A stretch of DNA of 64,000 nucleotides, from assembly GCA_963821325.1 (NCBI GenBank), contig CAWGDC010000002.1, positions 434,001-498,000 on the forward strand. The letters are read 5' to 3'. The notes beneath the pieces were generated by a model. The model searched no databases and had not been told where the DNA came from. It worked only from the letters and a program-made list of their open reading frames with translations. The translations under genes and the position numbers were made by a program. This DNA comes from PALSA-555 sp963821325. GTDB taxonomy: Bacteria; Actinomycetota; Acidimicrobiia; IMCC26256; PALSA-555. Of the stretch, positions 26,464 to 34,564 are shown in pieces. The stretch's first letter is position 1. Each line of letters starts with the position of its first letter.

Positions 26464-27018
26464 GTGTTCGTGCACCCGGCCGCGCTGTGCGAGAGCGACG
26501 CCATCGGCGCGCGCACCCAGGTCTGGGCGTTCGCGCACGTCATGCCGGGCGCGGTGATCGGCGCCGACTGCAACGTGTGCGACAGCGTCTTCGTCGAAGG
26601 CGGCGCGTCCATCGGCGACCGAGTGGTCCTCAAGAACGGGGTCCTGGTCTGGGACGGCGTGACGATCGGTGACGACGTCTTCGTCGGTCCCGCCGTCACC
26701 TTCACGAACGACCCGCTCCCACGCGCCGGCGTGTTTCGATCACCCGCCGCGTTCGTGCCGACCGTCGTCGAGCCGGGCGCCAGCCTGGGTGCCAACGTCA
26801 CGATCGTCTGCGGGGTGACGATCGGCCGATCGGCGTTGGTCGCGGCGGGCGCGACCGTGACCGGCGACGTCGACGCGCATGCCCTCGTTGCCGGCACCCC
26901 CGCCCGCCGGATCGGCTGGGTGTGCTCATGCGGGCGACGCCTCGCCGACGACCTGACCTGCGAGTGCGGACATCGCTATGCCCCCGGCGCGGGCGGCCTC
27001 GTGGCGCTCGACGACTGA
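26464..27018 (+). CDS. hexapeptide-repeat N-acyltransferase (WbpD/WlbB-like)
   Basis: About 184-residue left-handed beta-helix acyltransferase with repeated hexapeptides (AIGARTQVWAFAHV, GASIGDRVVLKNGV, GANVTIVCGVTIGRSAL). Likely acetylates the amino group placed by the upstream aminotransferase, giving a 2,3-diacetamido uronate. The C-terminal tail has two CxCG motifs (CSCGRR, CECGHR), a probable zinc ribbon. The start is uncertain: GTG 26464 is in frame, but GTG 26453, which would overlap the aminotransferase stop, becomes usable if one base is missing near 26459. Ends convergently against the next gene with stops in TGATCA. Confidence 0.8.
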   Translation: MFVHPAALCESDAIGARTQVWAFAHVMPGAVIGADCNVCDSVFVEGGASIGDRVVLKNGVLVWDGVTIGDDVFVGPAVTFTNDPLPRAGVFRSPAAFVPTVVEPGASLGANVTIVCGVTIGRSALVAAGATVTGDVDAHALVAGTPARRIGWVCSCGRRLADDLTCECGHRYAPGAGGLVALDD

Positions 27019-27969
27019 TCAGCCCGCGACGCGGGCCGACGCCCGGCGGTCCCGGAGGGTGGACGCCGTCCGGGGCGCGGCGAGCAACGCCAGCGCGGGG
27101 ATCACCCGACTCCGGTACGACAGCGCGCGGGCCGCGTCCCGCCGCGCGGCGCGGCGATCACCGTCTCGCCCGTGGGCGATGGCCTGCGCGATCGCGAGCG
27201 CCGCCCGCCGGCGGCGCAATCCCCGCCGCGCCCACCGCCGCTCCCGCTCGTCCGTCGCCTCGTCGACGACCCGCTGCATGATCTCGACGTTGGCCCCGGC
27301 GCTGCGATGACCGTAGGAGAGGCTGTCCGGCCGGATTCGGTAGAGGTACGTCGGGTGGTCCGTGCGCGTGACCACGACCCCGTTGCGGATCATGCGGATC
27401 CACAGGTCCCAGTCCTCCCCGTTGCGGAGATCGCGGTAACCGCCGGCCTGCTCGTAGTCGACGCGGGCGAAGAGCGTCCCGGCGAACACGAAGTTGTCGT
27501 CGATGATGGCGCGCAGCTGCCGGCCGGGCGGGGCGACGGCGCGTCCGGGCGCCGGCGTCGTGCGTATCGCGACCGCCGGCATCCACGCCAGCTCCTGGGT
27601 GGTCACGATCCCACCGTGACGGCCGTAGGTGGCCAGCAACACCTCGAGGTGATCAGGGAGCAGCGCGTCGTCGGCGTCGAGGTGCGCGACCAGCTGGGTG
27701 CGCACCTGTGCCACGGCGGCCGCGCTGGCCGCGCCGATGCCCCCATTCGGGTCGAGGCGCCGCACCTCGATCGGCAGTCGATCGGTCCACCGCGCCGCCC
27801 GGTCGGCGGTGTCGTCGCTCGAGCCGTCGTCGACCACGATGACGGCCTGCGGGAGGACGGTCTGCCCGGCGATGGAGGCCAGCGCGGTGTCGATCATCGT
27901 GCCCGCGTTGTAGGCCGGGATGACGACGGTGACGTCGGATCCGGACGGGGGGGCCCCGGTCTGGCTCAT
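27019..27969 (-). CDS. family 2 glycosyltransferase
   Basis: 316-residue GT-A enzyme. The N-terminal DVTVVIPAYNAGTMIDTAL, the VDDGSSDDT nucleotide-binding segment and the metal-binding HLDADDALLP are all present, as is RNGEDWDLWIRM (catalytic region). No membrane helices, so it acts at the cytoplasmic face. The C-terminal 70 residues are very Arg/Ala-rich. It overlaps the following GT4 gene by four bases (ATGA). Together they are likely to add sugars to the lipid-linked repeat unit. Confidence 0.88.
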   Translation of the reverse strand: MSQTGAPPSGSDVTVVIPAYNAGTMIDTALASIAGQTVLPQAVIVVDDGSSDDTADRAARWTDRLPIEVRRLDPNGGIGAASAAAVAQVRTQLVAHLDADDALLPDHLEVLLATYGRHGGIVTTQELAWMPAVAIRTTPAPGRAVAPPGRQLRAIIDDNFVFAGTLFARVDYEQAGGYRDLRNGEDWDLWIRMIRNGVVVTRTDHPTYLYRIRPDSLSYGHRSAGANVEIMQRVVDEATDERERRWARRGLRRRRAALAIAQAIAHGRDGDRRAARRDAARALSYRSRVIPALALLAAPRTASTLRDRRASARVAG

Positions 27970-29078
27970 CGGTCCTCCCCGTTCGTCACGACGTCGTACA
28001 ACGCCTCGAGCTGCTGGGCGACCCGCCCGGGCGCGAAGGTGTGCTCGGCCCGGTCCCGCAGCCGTGCGCCCGCCGCCGTCGCGGCGTCGTGGTCCTCGAG
28101 CACCCGGGTGATCGCGCCCGCCAGCGCGTCAGGGTCGCCGACGGGCACGAGCTCGGCGTCCGTGCCGACGAGCCACGCGACGTCGCCGACCGGGGTCGCG
28201 ACGACCGGGCGGGCCGCGGCCATCGCCTCGAGCAGGAACATCGGCAGGACCTCCACGAGCGATGGGAGCACGGCGACCCGGCCAGCCGCCAGGAGCTGAC
28301 GGACCTCCTCACGGGTCACGGTCCCCGAGACGTCGATGCCGTCACCCGTCGGCGTCACGGCGACGTCGACGTCGCCGGGCGGGCCGGCGAGGATCAGCCG
28401 GGCGGTGGGTCGTCGCGCCCGGACCGCCGGCCAGGCCGCGAGCAGCACGTCGACGCCCTTCAGGCGCGACAGCTCGCCGGCGAACACGACACGCTCCTCC
28501 CCGTCGCCGGCGGGGGTCGTCCCACCGAGCTCGACCGGGTTCGGGACGACCACGATGCGATGGCCGGCGGGCACCCACGCCGCCGCCTGCCGCGCGCTCT
28601 CGGGACCGAGCGCCACGACCGCGTCGGCGCGGCCCAGCACGAACCGGACCAGGCGGGGATGGCGAGCCGCGAAGTCCGGCAGCTCGCCACCGTGCAGCGA
28701 CACGACGACGGGGAACCGCCGGGCGCGGGCGACCACCACCACCGCTCCTTCGCGGACGAAGGACCCGCCGACGGAGAGGTGGACGTGCACGACCGGCCGC
28801 TCGCCGCCGCGACGCAGCAGAGTCCACAGCGCCCGTGTCACCAGCGCCGCGCCCCAGCACCGCGCGGTGGGCGTCCAGGTCGGGACGAGCTCGACGCGGT
28901 AGCGGCGCCACGGGAGCTCCTGGACCGCCTCGAGGACAGCCGCCATCCCGCCCGCGAAGCCCGTCGCGGGCCCGTAGTGACGGACGACCCGGACCGCCGC
29001 CGCCGCCCGAGGTGTGGCGGACCTGGATCGGGGCACCACCGATCGAGTCTCGCGCTCGCTGCACCTGATCCACGGCAT
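27966..29078 (-). CDS. family 4 glycosyltransferase
   Basis: About 370-residue GT-B enzyme. VVRHYGPATGFAGGMAAVLE opens the acceptor domain; the donor domain has VVFAGELSRLKGVDVLLAAW and LPSLVEVLPMFLLEAMAAA, the E-x7-E motif. Start is uncertain: ATG 29078 gives a 30-residue polar leader, while GTG 29039 or 29036 would start nearer the conserved fold. Upstream of glyA and divergent from it. Predicted to use a nucleotide sugar in assembling the polysaccharide repeat. Confidence 0.82.
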   Translation of the reverse strand: MPWIRCSERETRSVVPRSRSATPRAAAAVRVVRHYGPATGFAGGMAAVLEAVQELPWRRYRVELVPTWTPTARCWGAALVTRALWTLLRRGGERPVVHVHLSVGGSFVREGAVVVVARARRFPVVVSLHGGELPDFAARHPRLVRFVLGRADAVVALGPESARQAAAWVPAGHRIVVVPNPVELGGTTPAGDGEERVVFAGELSRLKGVDVLLAAWPAVRARRPTARLILAGPPGDVDVAVTPTGDGIDVSGTVTREEVRQLLAAGRVAVLPSLVEVLPMFLLEAMAAARPVVATPVGDVAWLVGTDAELVPVGDPDALAGAITRVLEDHDAATAAGARLRDRAEHTFAPGRVAQQLEALYDVVTNGEDR

Positions 29079-29137
29079 CTCACCGCGTGGCTGGCGTCCG
29101 CCGTCGAGTCCCCACGGCCCCGGCAGGCCTTGCCCGA

Positions 29138-29143
29138 TACGCT
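29138..29143 (+). promoter_or_regulatory. -10 element for leaderless glyA transcript
   Basis: TACGCT is seven bases before the glyA GTG, again the leaderless spacing. No ribosome-binding sequence is visible in the seven-base gap. Confidence 0.6.
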
Positions 29144-29150
29144 GGGCGCC

Positions 29151-30404
29151 GTGTTCGACGCGTCGGCGCTCGAGGCCACCGACCCCGCGATCGCCGACGT
29201 CGTCCGCCGCGAGCTGGAGCGCCAGAACACCACCATCCAGCTGATCGCCTCCGAGAACTTCACCTCGCGGGCGGTGCTGGCCGCCCAGGGCTCGGTGCTG
29301 ACGAACAAGTACTCGGAGGGCTATCCGGGCAAGCGCTACTACGGGGGCAACTACGTCGTCGACGACGCCGAGGAGATCGCCCGGCAGCGAGCCTGCGAGC
29401 TCTTCGGGGCCGAGCACGCCAACGTCCAGCCCCACTCCGGGGCGAACGCCAACCTCGCCGCCTACCTCGCGCTCCTCGAGCCCGGCGACGTCGTGATGGG
29501 GATGCGCCTCGACCAGGGCGGCCACCTGACCCACGGCTCGCCGGTCAACTTCAGCGGCCGGCTCTACCGCTTCGTGGCCTACGGCGTCGACGACGAGACC
29601 GAGACGCTCGACTACGACGCCATCGCCACCATCGCCGCCGCGGAGCGCCCGAAGCTCATCGTCGCCGGCGCCACCGCGTACCCGCGCCAAATCGACTTCG
29701 CGGCGTTCCGGTCGATCGCCGACGATGTCGGGGCGCTGCTCCTCGTCGACGCGGCGCACATCGCCGGGCTCATCGCCGGTGGTGCGCACCCCTCACCGGT
29801 CCCGTATGCCGACGTGGTCACGTTCACGACCCACAAGACGCTGCGCGGTCCACGCGCCGGCGGCATCCTCGCCCGCGGGTCCTACCGGGCGGCGGTCGAC
29901 AAGGCGGTGTTCCCCGGCCTGCAGGGCGGACCCCTCATGCACGTCATCGCGGCGAAGGCGGTGGCGTTCCTCGAGGCGTCCCAACCCTCCTTCCGGGACT
30001 ACGCCGCGCAGATCGTCCGCAACGCGCAGGCGCTCGCCGAGGCGTTGACCGACGAGGGCTTTCGGATCGTGTCCGGCGGGACCGAGAACCACCTGCTGCT
30101 CGTGGACCTGCGCCCGTTCGGGGTCACCGGGAAGGTCGCGCAGGAGTCGCTCGACGTCGCCGGCATCACCTGCAACAAGAACGCGATCCCCAACGACCCC
30201 GAGAAGCCGTTCGTCACCAGTGGGCTCCGACTCGGCACCGCGGCGGTCACCACCGCGGGGATGGGGGAGCCCGAGATGGCCGAGGTCGCCTCGCTGATCG
30301 CCCGCACGTTGCGTGGCGTCGACGATCCTCAGATCGCGGGCGAGGTGCGCGAGGCCAGCGCCCGCCTCTGCTCGAAGTTCACGCCGTATCCCGACCTGGG
30401 CTGA
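29151..30404 (+). CDS. glyA: serine hydroxymethyltransferase
   Basis: 417-residue PLP enzyme converting serine and tetrahydrofolate to glycine and 5,10-methylene-THF. Family motifs are intact: IQLIASENFTSRAVLAAQGS, YSEGYPGKRYYGGNYVVDDA, VDAAHIAGLIAGG and the Schiff-base Lys in TFTTHKTLRGPRAG. Length normal. GTG start chosen from the leaderless -10 element and the N-terminal homology. It marks the return to the conserved chromosomal backbone after the polysaccharide locus and is followed by wecA after six bases. Confidence 0.96.
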   Translation: MFDASALEATDPAIADVVRRELERQNTTIQLIASENFTSRAVLAAQGSVLTNKYSEGYPGKRYYGGNYVVDDAEEIARQRACELFGAEHANVQPHSGANANLAAYLALLEPGDVVMGMRLDQGGHLTHGSPVNFSGRLYRFVAYGVDDETETLDYDAIATIAAAERPKLIVAGATAYPRQIDFAAFRSIADDVGALLLVDAAHIAGLIAGGAHPSPVPYADVVTFTTHKTLRGPRAGGILARGSYRAAVDKAVFPGLQGGPLMHVIAAKAVAFLEASQPSFRDYAAQIVRNAQALAEALTDEGFRIVSGGTENHLLLVDLRPFGVTGKVAQESLDVAGITCNKNAIPNDPEKPFVTSGLRLGTAAVTTAGMGEPEMAEVASLIARTLRGVDDPQIAGEVREASARLCSKFTPYPDLG

Positions 30405-30410
30405 GCCGCC

Positions 30411-31619
30411 GTGCTCGGCTACTCGATTGTCGGGGCCGCGGGCGCCAGCACGACGTTCATCGTCGCGTTCTTCATGCGGCGACTCGCACCGCGCATCGGC
30501 GCCGTGTCCATGCCGGGAAGCCGCAGCGTCCACACCGAGCCGATGCCGTCCCTCGGTGGCGCCGCCATGTTCGCCGGGTTCCTCGTGGCGATGGCGGTCG
30601 CGTCGCAGCTGAGCCAGTTCCGGGAGATGTTCGCCGATTCGTCGGAGCCGCTCGGGCTGCTGCTCGGCGCCGGCGTCATGTTCCTCACCGGGATGCTCGA
30701 CGACCTGCGCGAGGTGTCACCGCCCGCGAAAGTGGCCGGGCAGGTGCTGAGCGGGAGCCTCCTGTCGCTCTTCGGCGTGACGATGCTCTACTTCCGGGTC
30801 CCGTTCGCCAGCTACCAGTACATCGTCCTGTCACCCGACCTCGCGCCGCTCGTCACCGTCGTGGTGGTGGTCGTGTTCGCCAACGCCATCAACCTGATCG
30901 ACGGGCTCGACGGCCTCGCCGCCGGGATCGTGCTCATCGCCGGCACCGCGCTGTTCCTGTACGCCGACCGGCTCTTCAAGGCGGGCCTGCTCGAGGGGTC
31001 CAACATCGGCCCGCTCGTGGCCGTGATCGCTGTCGCGGTGTGCGCCGGGTTCCTGCCCCACAACTTCAGTCCCGCCCGCATCTTCATGGGCGACGCCGGC
31101 GCCATGTTCCTCGGCGTGCTCATGGCCGTCACCACCATCACCGTCGGAGGTCGCACCGCGGACGAGTTCAGCGGCCAGACCTACTTCTTCTTCGCGCCGC
31201 TGCTCATCCCGATCGTGATCCTCGCCGTCCCCGTCCTCGACACCGGGTTCTCGTTCGTCCGCCGCATCGTGGCCCGACGATCCTTCCTCGTCGCCGACCG
31301 GGAGCACCTCCACCATCGCCTCATGCGCCTCGGGCACGGCCCGCGCCGCGCCGTGGTGATCCTGTGGCTCTGGACCGCGCTGCTCTCGGCCGTGGCGCTC
31401 ATCCCCACCTACACGAACCGGGGCAACGCGCTCGTGCCGCTCGCGCTCGGCGGGCTCGCGCTCCTCCTCTTCACCTACTTCCACCCCGGGCTGCGGTGGC
31501 GCTCCCCGGATCCCGACGCCGCTGACTCGTCGCGGTGGCGCCGACGGAAGCCGGGCGGCGAGGGGGAGGACGTGGTCGATCTCCAGGAGCGTCGACGGAC
31601 CGCCGGCCACCCACGGTGA
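30411..31619 (+). CDS. wecA: undecaprenyl-phosphate GlcNAc-1-phosphate transferase
   Basis: 402-residue polytopic membrane enzyme of the MraY/WecA family that starts many wall and surface polymers by making undecaprenyl-PP-GlcNAc. Motifs: SVHTEPMPSLGGAAMF, the Asp pair in TGMLDDLREVSPPAK, NAINLIDGLDGLAAG, RIFMGDAGAMFLG and HLHHRLMRLGHG, matching WecA/TagO rather than MraY. A Pro/Arg-rich tail follows the last helix. In mycobacteria wecA also lies directly before the ATP synthase operon, so the position is ancestral. It may feed the linkage-unit enzymes encoded at 13.7 and 18.2 kb. Confidence 0.92.
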   Translation: MLGYSIVGAAGASTTFIVAFFMRRLAPRIGAVSMPGSRSVHTEPMPSLGGAAMFAGFLVAMAVASQLSQFREMFADSSEPLGLLLGAGVMFLTGMLDDLREVSPPAKVAGQVLSGSLLSLFGVTMLYFRVPFASYQYIVLSPDLAPLVTVVVVVVFANAINLIDGLDGLAAGIVLIAGTALFLYADRLFKAGLLEGSNIGPLVAVIAVAVCAGFLPHNFSPARIFMGDAGAMFLGVLMAVTTITVGGRTADEFSGQTYFFFAPLLIPIVILAVPVLDTGFSFVRRIVARRSFLVADREHLHHRLMRLGHGPRRAVVILWLWTALLSAVALIPTYTNRGNALVPLALGGLALLLFTYFHPGLRWRSPDPDAADSSRWRRRKPGGEGEDVVDLQERRRTAGHPR

Positions 31620-31635
31620 CCATCCAGCGCCGAAG

Positions 31636-31664
31636 TTGACCCCCCAACGGACGTCCGGTACTTT
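31636..31664 (+). promoter_or_regulatory. sigma70-type promoter of the ATP synthase operon
   Basis: TTGACC (31636-31641) and TACTTT (31659-31664) are separated by exactly 17 bases, the best -35/-10 pair in the window. The next base-rich stretch (GAGAAAGAATTCAC) is unusually AT-rich for this genome. Transcription would start about 60 bases before the first atp gene. Confidence 0.7.
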
Positions 31665-31681
31665 GAGAAAGAATTCACAAG

Positions 31682-31703
31682 CGCCCGGCAGCGTGGCCGG
31701 GCG
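31682..31703 (+). promoter_or_regulatory. GC-rich hairpin in the atp operon leader
   Basis: CGCCCGGC and GCCGGGCG form an eight-pair stem with the loop AGCGTG. It lies in the leader between the promoter and the first start codon. No T tract follows, so a stabilising or regulatory leader structure is more likely than a terminator. Confidence 0.5.
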
Positions 31704-31731
31704 GCGATTGTCCTGCGAGGGAGCCCCCCAG

Positions 31732-31992
31732 GTGGACCGACGGCACCGGCCGCCGCCGTGGCAGAGCGGACTCGGCGACGGACTCAGCCAGGCCATCGAC
31801 ATGATCGGGCCACCGGTCATCTTGGGCCTGATCGGGTGGTTCCTCGACGGGCGTCTGGGCACCGGGCCGGCATTTCTGATTGGCTTGGCCGTCGTCGGCG
31901 TCGCCGGGGTGTTCGTGAAGACCTATTACGAGTTCCAGGCGCGTGCGGCGCGCCACGACGAAGGGAAGCCGTGGGCGAGACGTCAGCCGTAA
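31732..31992 (+). CDS. AtpZ/AtpI-like small membrane protein
   Basis: 86-residue protein with two hydrophobic helices (MIGPPVILGLIGWFLDG and FLIGLAVVGVAGVFVKTYY). Such proteins precede the Fo genes in many bacteria and are thought to aid assembly or ion supply of the ATP synthase. GTG 31732 is chosen because GAGGGAG lies about ten bases upstream; earlier in-frame starts would run into the promoter. It overlaps the next gene by 22 bases. Confidence 0.75.
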   Translation: MDRRHRPPPWQSGLGDGLSQAIDMIGPPVILGLIGWFLDGRLGTGPAFLIGLAVVGVAGVFVKTYYEFQARAARHDEGKPWARRQP

Positions 31993-32396
31993 CGGCCGCC
32001 TACGAGGGCGACATCGCCCGCGACCTGGCCCGCCGCGCCGCGCTCATCGCCCCCGTCGTCGTGCTCGCCTGTGGGCTGGGCTGGGGTGCGCCCGGCGCGG
32101 TCAGCGCGGCGATCGGCCTCGTGCTGGTCGCCGCCAACTTCCTCGCTGCCGCCCGGGTCATGGCCTGGGCCGCCCTCCGCGGTCAGTCCGTGGTGATGGG
32201 CGCGGTCCTCGGCGGGTACGTGCTGCGCCTCGTCGTGCTGCTCGGTGTCGTGCTCGCCCTCCAGCAGGTGTCGTGGCTCAACATCCCCGTCCTGGTCGTG
32301 ACCCTCGCGGTCACGCACCTCGCGCTGCTCACCTGGGAGCTGCGCTTCGTGAGCTTCTCCCTGGCCGCCCCCGGTCTCAAGCCGGCACGGAAGTAG
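31971..32396 (+). CDS. atpI: ATP synthase subunit I family protein
   Basis: 141-residue membrane protein with four hydrophobic helices, matching the ATP synthase I chain family and the position of mycobacterial Rv1303. Helices: IAPVVVLACGLGWGAPGAVS, AAIGLVLVAANFLAAARVMA, VVMGAVLGGYVLRLVVLLGVV and IPVLVVTLAVTHLALLTW. The GTG has AAGGGAAG just upstream. Role is assistance in rotor ring assembly, by analogy. It precedes atpB by 15 bases. Confidence 0.78.
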   Translation: MGETSAVTAAYEGDIARDLARRAALIAPVVVLACGLGWGAPGAVSAAIGLVLVAANFLAAARVMAWAALRGQSVVMGAVLGGYVLRLVVLLGVVLALQQVSWLNIPVLVVTLAVTHLALLTWELRFVSFSLAAPGLKPARK

Positions 32397-32411
32397 AAGG
32401 CGAGGCGACCC

Positions 32412-33194
32412 GTGACCATCCCGGTGCTCGGCGGCTTCAACTTCCCGCCCATCGACGAGCTGTTCCGCTGGAAGTTCTTCTTCCTCGGCAATACCCCGTT
32501 CGGGATCAACAAGACGGTGCTGCTGATCCTACTGTCGGTCGCCATCCTCACCACGCTGTTCATCGTCGGGACCCGCAACATGCAGCTCGTGCCGGGCCGG
32601 CTGCAGAACGTCTGCGAGATGGGCTGGGAGTTCGTCGACCGGGGGATCGTGCGGGACGTCATCGGGCCCGACGCCGCCAAGTGGTCGTCGTTCATGGCCA
32701 CCCTGTTCTTCTTCATCTTGTTCCTGAACATCTGGGAGATCGTCCCGATCATCCAGTTCCCGCCGACGTCGCGGATGGCCGTCCCGCTGTACCTGGCGAT
32801 CCAGTCCTACATCATCATGATCGTGGTCGGCATCGCCGTGCAGGGCCCGTTTCGCTACTTCAAGGGCTCGATCGTGCCGCCCGGCGTCCCGAAGGCCATG
32901 TTGGTGCTCGTCGTGCCCATCGAGTTCATCTCGAAGTTCATGGTGCGGCCCTTCTCGCTCAGCGTGCGACTCCTCGCCAACATGATGGCGGGCCACATCC
33001 TGCTCACCGCGGTGGCGCTCCTCGCCGCCGCGTGTTGGACGACCAGCATCCCCGAGGCGCCGCTGCTGCCGTTCCTCGTCGCGCTGAACGTCGCCGTCAT
33101 CCTCTTCGAGGTCCTCGTCGTCGTCCTGCAGGCGTACATCTTCACGATCCTCACCGCGGTGTACATCGCGGAATCCCGCACTCCCGAGCACTAG
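32412..33194 (+). CDS. atpB: ATP synthase Fo subunit a
   Basis: 260-residue membrane stator subunit with the proton half-channels. The essential Arg lies in SLSVRLLANMMAGHILL (helix 5), and the terminal helix contains VLQAYIFTILTAVYIAES with the conserved Gln. About six membrane segments. Start GTG with GAGGCG upstream. Length is normal for actinobacteria. Confidence 0.96.
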   Translation: MTIPVLGGFNFPPIDELFRWKFFFLGNTPFGINKTVLLILLSVAILTTLFIVGTRNMQLVPGRLQNVCEMGWEFVDRGIVRDVIGPDAAKWSSFMATLFFFILFLNIWEIVPIIQFPPTSRMAVPLYLAIQSYIIMIVVGIAVQGPFRYFKGSIVPPGVPKAMLVLVVPIEFISKFMVRPFSLSVRLLANMMAGHILLTAVALLAAACWTTSIPEAPLLPFLVALNVAVILFEVLVVVLQAYIFTILTAVYIAESRTPEH

Positions 33195-33208
33195 GAGACA
33201 CAGAAAGC

Positions 33209-33481
33209 ATGCTTCTGCACACGTTCCTCGCGCAGGCCACGCAGGCGCAGCCCGATCTCAAGGCCGGCCTCCAGTCCATCGGCGCCGGCATCGCGTACGG
33301 CGCCGCGGCCATCGGGCCGGGCATCGGCATCGGGTACGTCGTGGGCTCGGCCATCCAGGCCATGGCCCGCCAGCCCGAGATGCAGGGCCCGATCCGGACC
33401 ACCATGTTCCTCGGCGTGGCCTTCGCCGAGGCGCTGGCGCTGTTCGGGTTCGTCCTCTTCTTCCTCGCCAAGAGCGGTTAG
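33209..33481 (+). CDS. atpE: ATP synthase Fo subunit c
   Basis: 90-residue rotor subunit: two helices joined by the polar loop ARQPEMQG. The proton-carrying Glu is at about residue 74 in LGVAFAEALALFGF. The first helix has the Gly-rich IGPGIGIGYVVGSAIQAM. The residues that create a sodium site (Gln in helix 1 and Glu-Ser/Thr in helix 2) are absent, so proton coupling is expected. GGAG lies about 14 bases before the ATG. Confidence 0.96.
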   Translation: MLLHTFLAQATQAQPDLKAGLQSIGAGIAYGAAAIGPGIGIGYVVGSAIQAMARQPEMQGPIRTTMFLGVAFAEALALFGFVLFFLAKSG

Positions 33482-33489
33482 GCCCCACC

Positions 33490-34041
33490 ATGATCCCGCT
33501 GCTGCTGGGCGCGACGACGACCGTCACGGCCAAGAACCCGATCCTCCCCGACGCGAAAGAGATCATCTGGACGGTCATCGCGTTCGCGATCGCGTTCGTG
33601 ATCCTCGCCAAGTTCGCGTTCCCGGTGCTGAGGAAGGGGCTCCAGGCCCGGGAGGACAAGATCCGTGCCGACCTCGACCGGGCCGAGCAGGCCCGCGTCG
33701 AGGCCGAGGCCACCTTGGAGCGCTACCAGCGTCAGGTCGCCGAGGCGCGCGGCGAGGCCACCCGGATCATCGAGGAGGCCCGGCAGGCCGCCGAAGGGGT
33801 GCGCCGCGACCTCATCGCCCGCGCCGAGGCGGACGCCGCCGAGGTGCGCCAGCGCGCCCAGGAGGACTCCCAGCTGGCGAGCAGTCGGGCGCTGACCGAG
33901 CTGCGCTCCCACGTCGCGTCGCTGTCGGTCGACCTCGCGGAGAAGATCGTCGAGCACAACCTCGACCGCGACACCCAGATGAACCTCATCGAGAGCTACA
34001 TCAACTCGGTGGGCAACGGCAACGGCAGTCGGCGCCGGTGA
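33490..34041 (+). CDS. atpF: ATP synthase Fo subunit b
   Basis: 183-residue peripheral stalk subunit: one N-terminal membrane helix (IIWTVIAFAIAFVILAKFAF) and a long charged coiled coil rich in Glu/Ala/Arg. It is separate from delta, unlike the b-delta fusion of mycobacteria. The last codons overlap the atpH start (GTGA). Confidence 0.95.
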   Translation: MIPLLLGATTTVTAKNPILPDAKEIIWTVIAFAIAFVILAKFAFPVLRKGLQAREDKIRADLDRAEQARVEAEATLERYQRQVAEARGEATRIIEEARQAAEGVRRDLIARAEADAAEVRQRAQEDSQLASSRALTELRSHVASLSVDLAEKIVEHNLDRDTQMNLIESYINSVGNGNGSRRR

Positions 34042-34564
34042 CCCGCGAGCGCAACGAGGCGTACGCCGACGCGCTGCTCGCCGCGGCCCGAGGCGAAGGG
34101 ACCCTCGCCAACATCGAGGACGACCTGTTCCGCTTCGCGCGCACCTTCGAGGGCTCGGACACGCTGCGTGCCGCGCTCACCGACCCGCACCTCCCCGTCG
34201 ACCGGCGCCTGGCCGTCATCGACGAGCTGATGGGCGGACGGGGGCTGGCGGCCAGCACGGCGCTCGTCTCGATGGTGGTCGCCGCCGGGCACGCCGGCGA
34301 CCTCCCCGTGATCATCGACCGGTTCGTCGAGCTCGCGGCCAGCGAGCGTCAACGCGACTTCGCCGAGGTGCGCAGCGCGCTCCGCTCGACGCCGGGCAGC
34401 AGCAACGACTCGCGGAGGCACTCGGCCGGGCCACCGGCAAGATCGTCGAGGTGAAAGTGATCGTGGACCCAACCGTCCTCGGGGGGATCGTCGCCCGAGT
34501 CGGCGACGTCGTCATCGACGGCACCATCCGTCATCGTCTGGAACAGCTGAAGGAGCAGCTCTGA
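34038..34564 (+). CDS. atpH: ATP synthase F1 subunit delta (one frame break)
   Basis: About 175 residues linking the peripheral stalk to the F1 head. The N-terminal six-helix bundle is clear (NEAYADALLAAARGEGTL, LAVIDELMGGRGLAAST). Near 34376-34381 the frame changes by one missing base; the continuation PLDAGQQQRLAEALGRATGK and VDPTVLGGIVARVGDVVID is typical delta C-terminus and ends with a TGA that overlaps the atpA ATG by one base. A real loss of delta would disable the enzyme, so a sequence error is the likely cause. Confidence 0.88.

Noticed and set aside
4664..30410. Mobile-element origin of the polysaccharide locus
   Set aside because: No transposase, integrase, tRNA end or flanking repeats are visible, and base composition looks the same as its neighbours.
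33209..33481. Sodium-coupled ATP synthase
   Set aside because: The c subunit has the carboxylate Glu but not the extra Gln and Ser/Thr ligands of sodium-binding rings.
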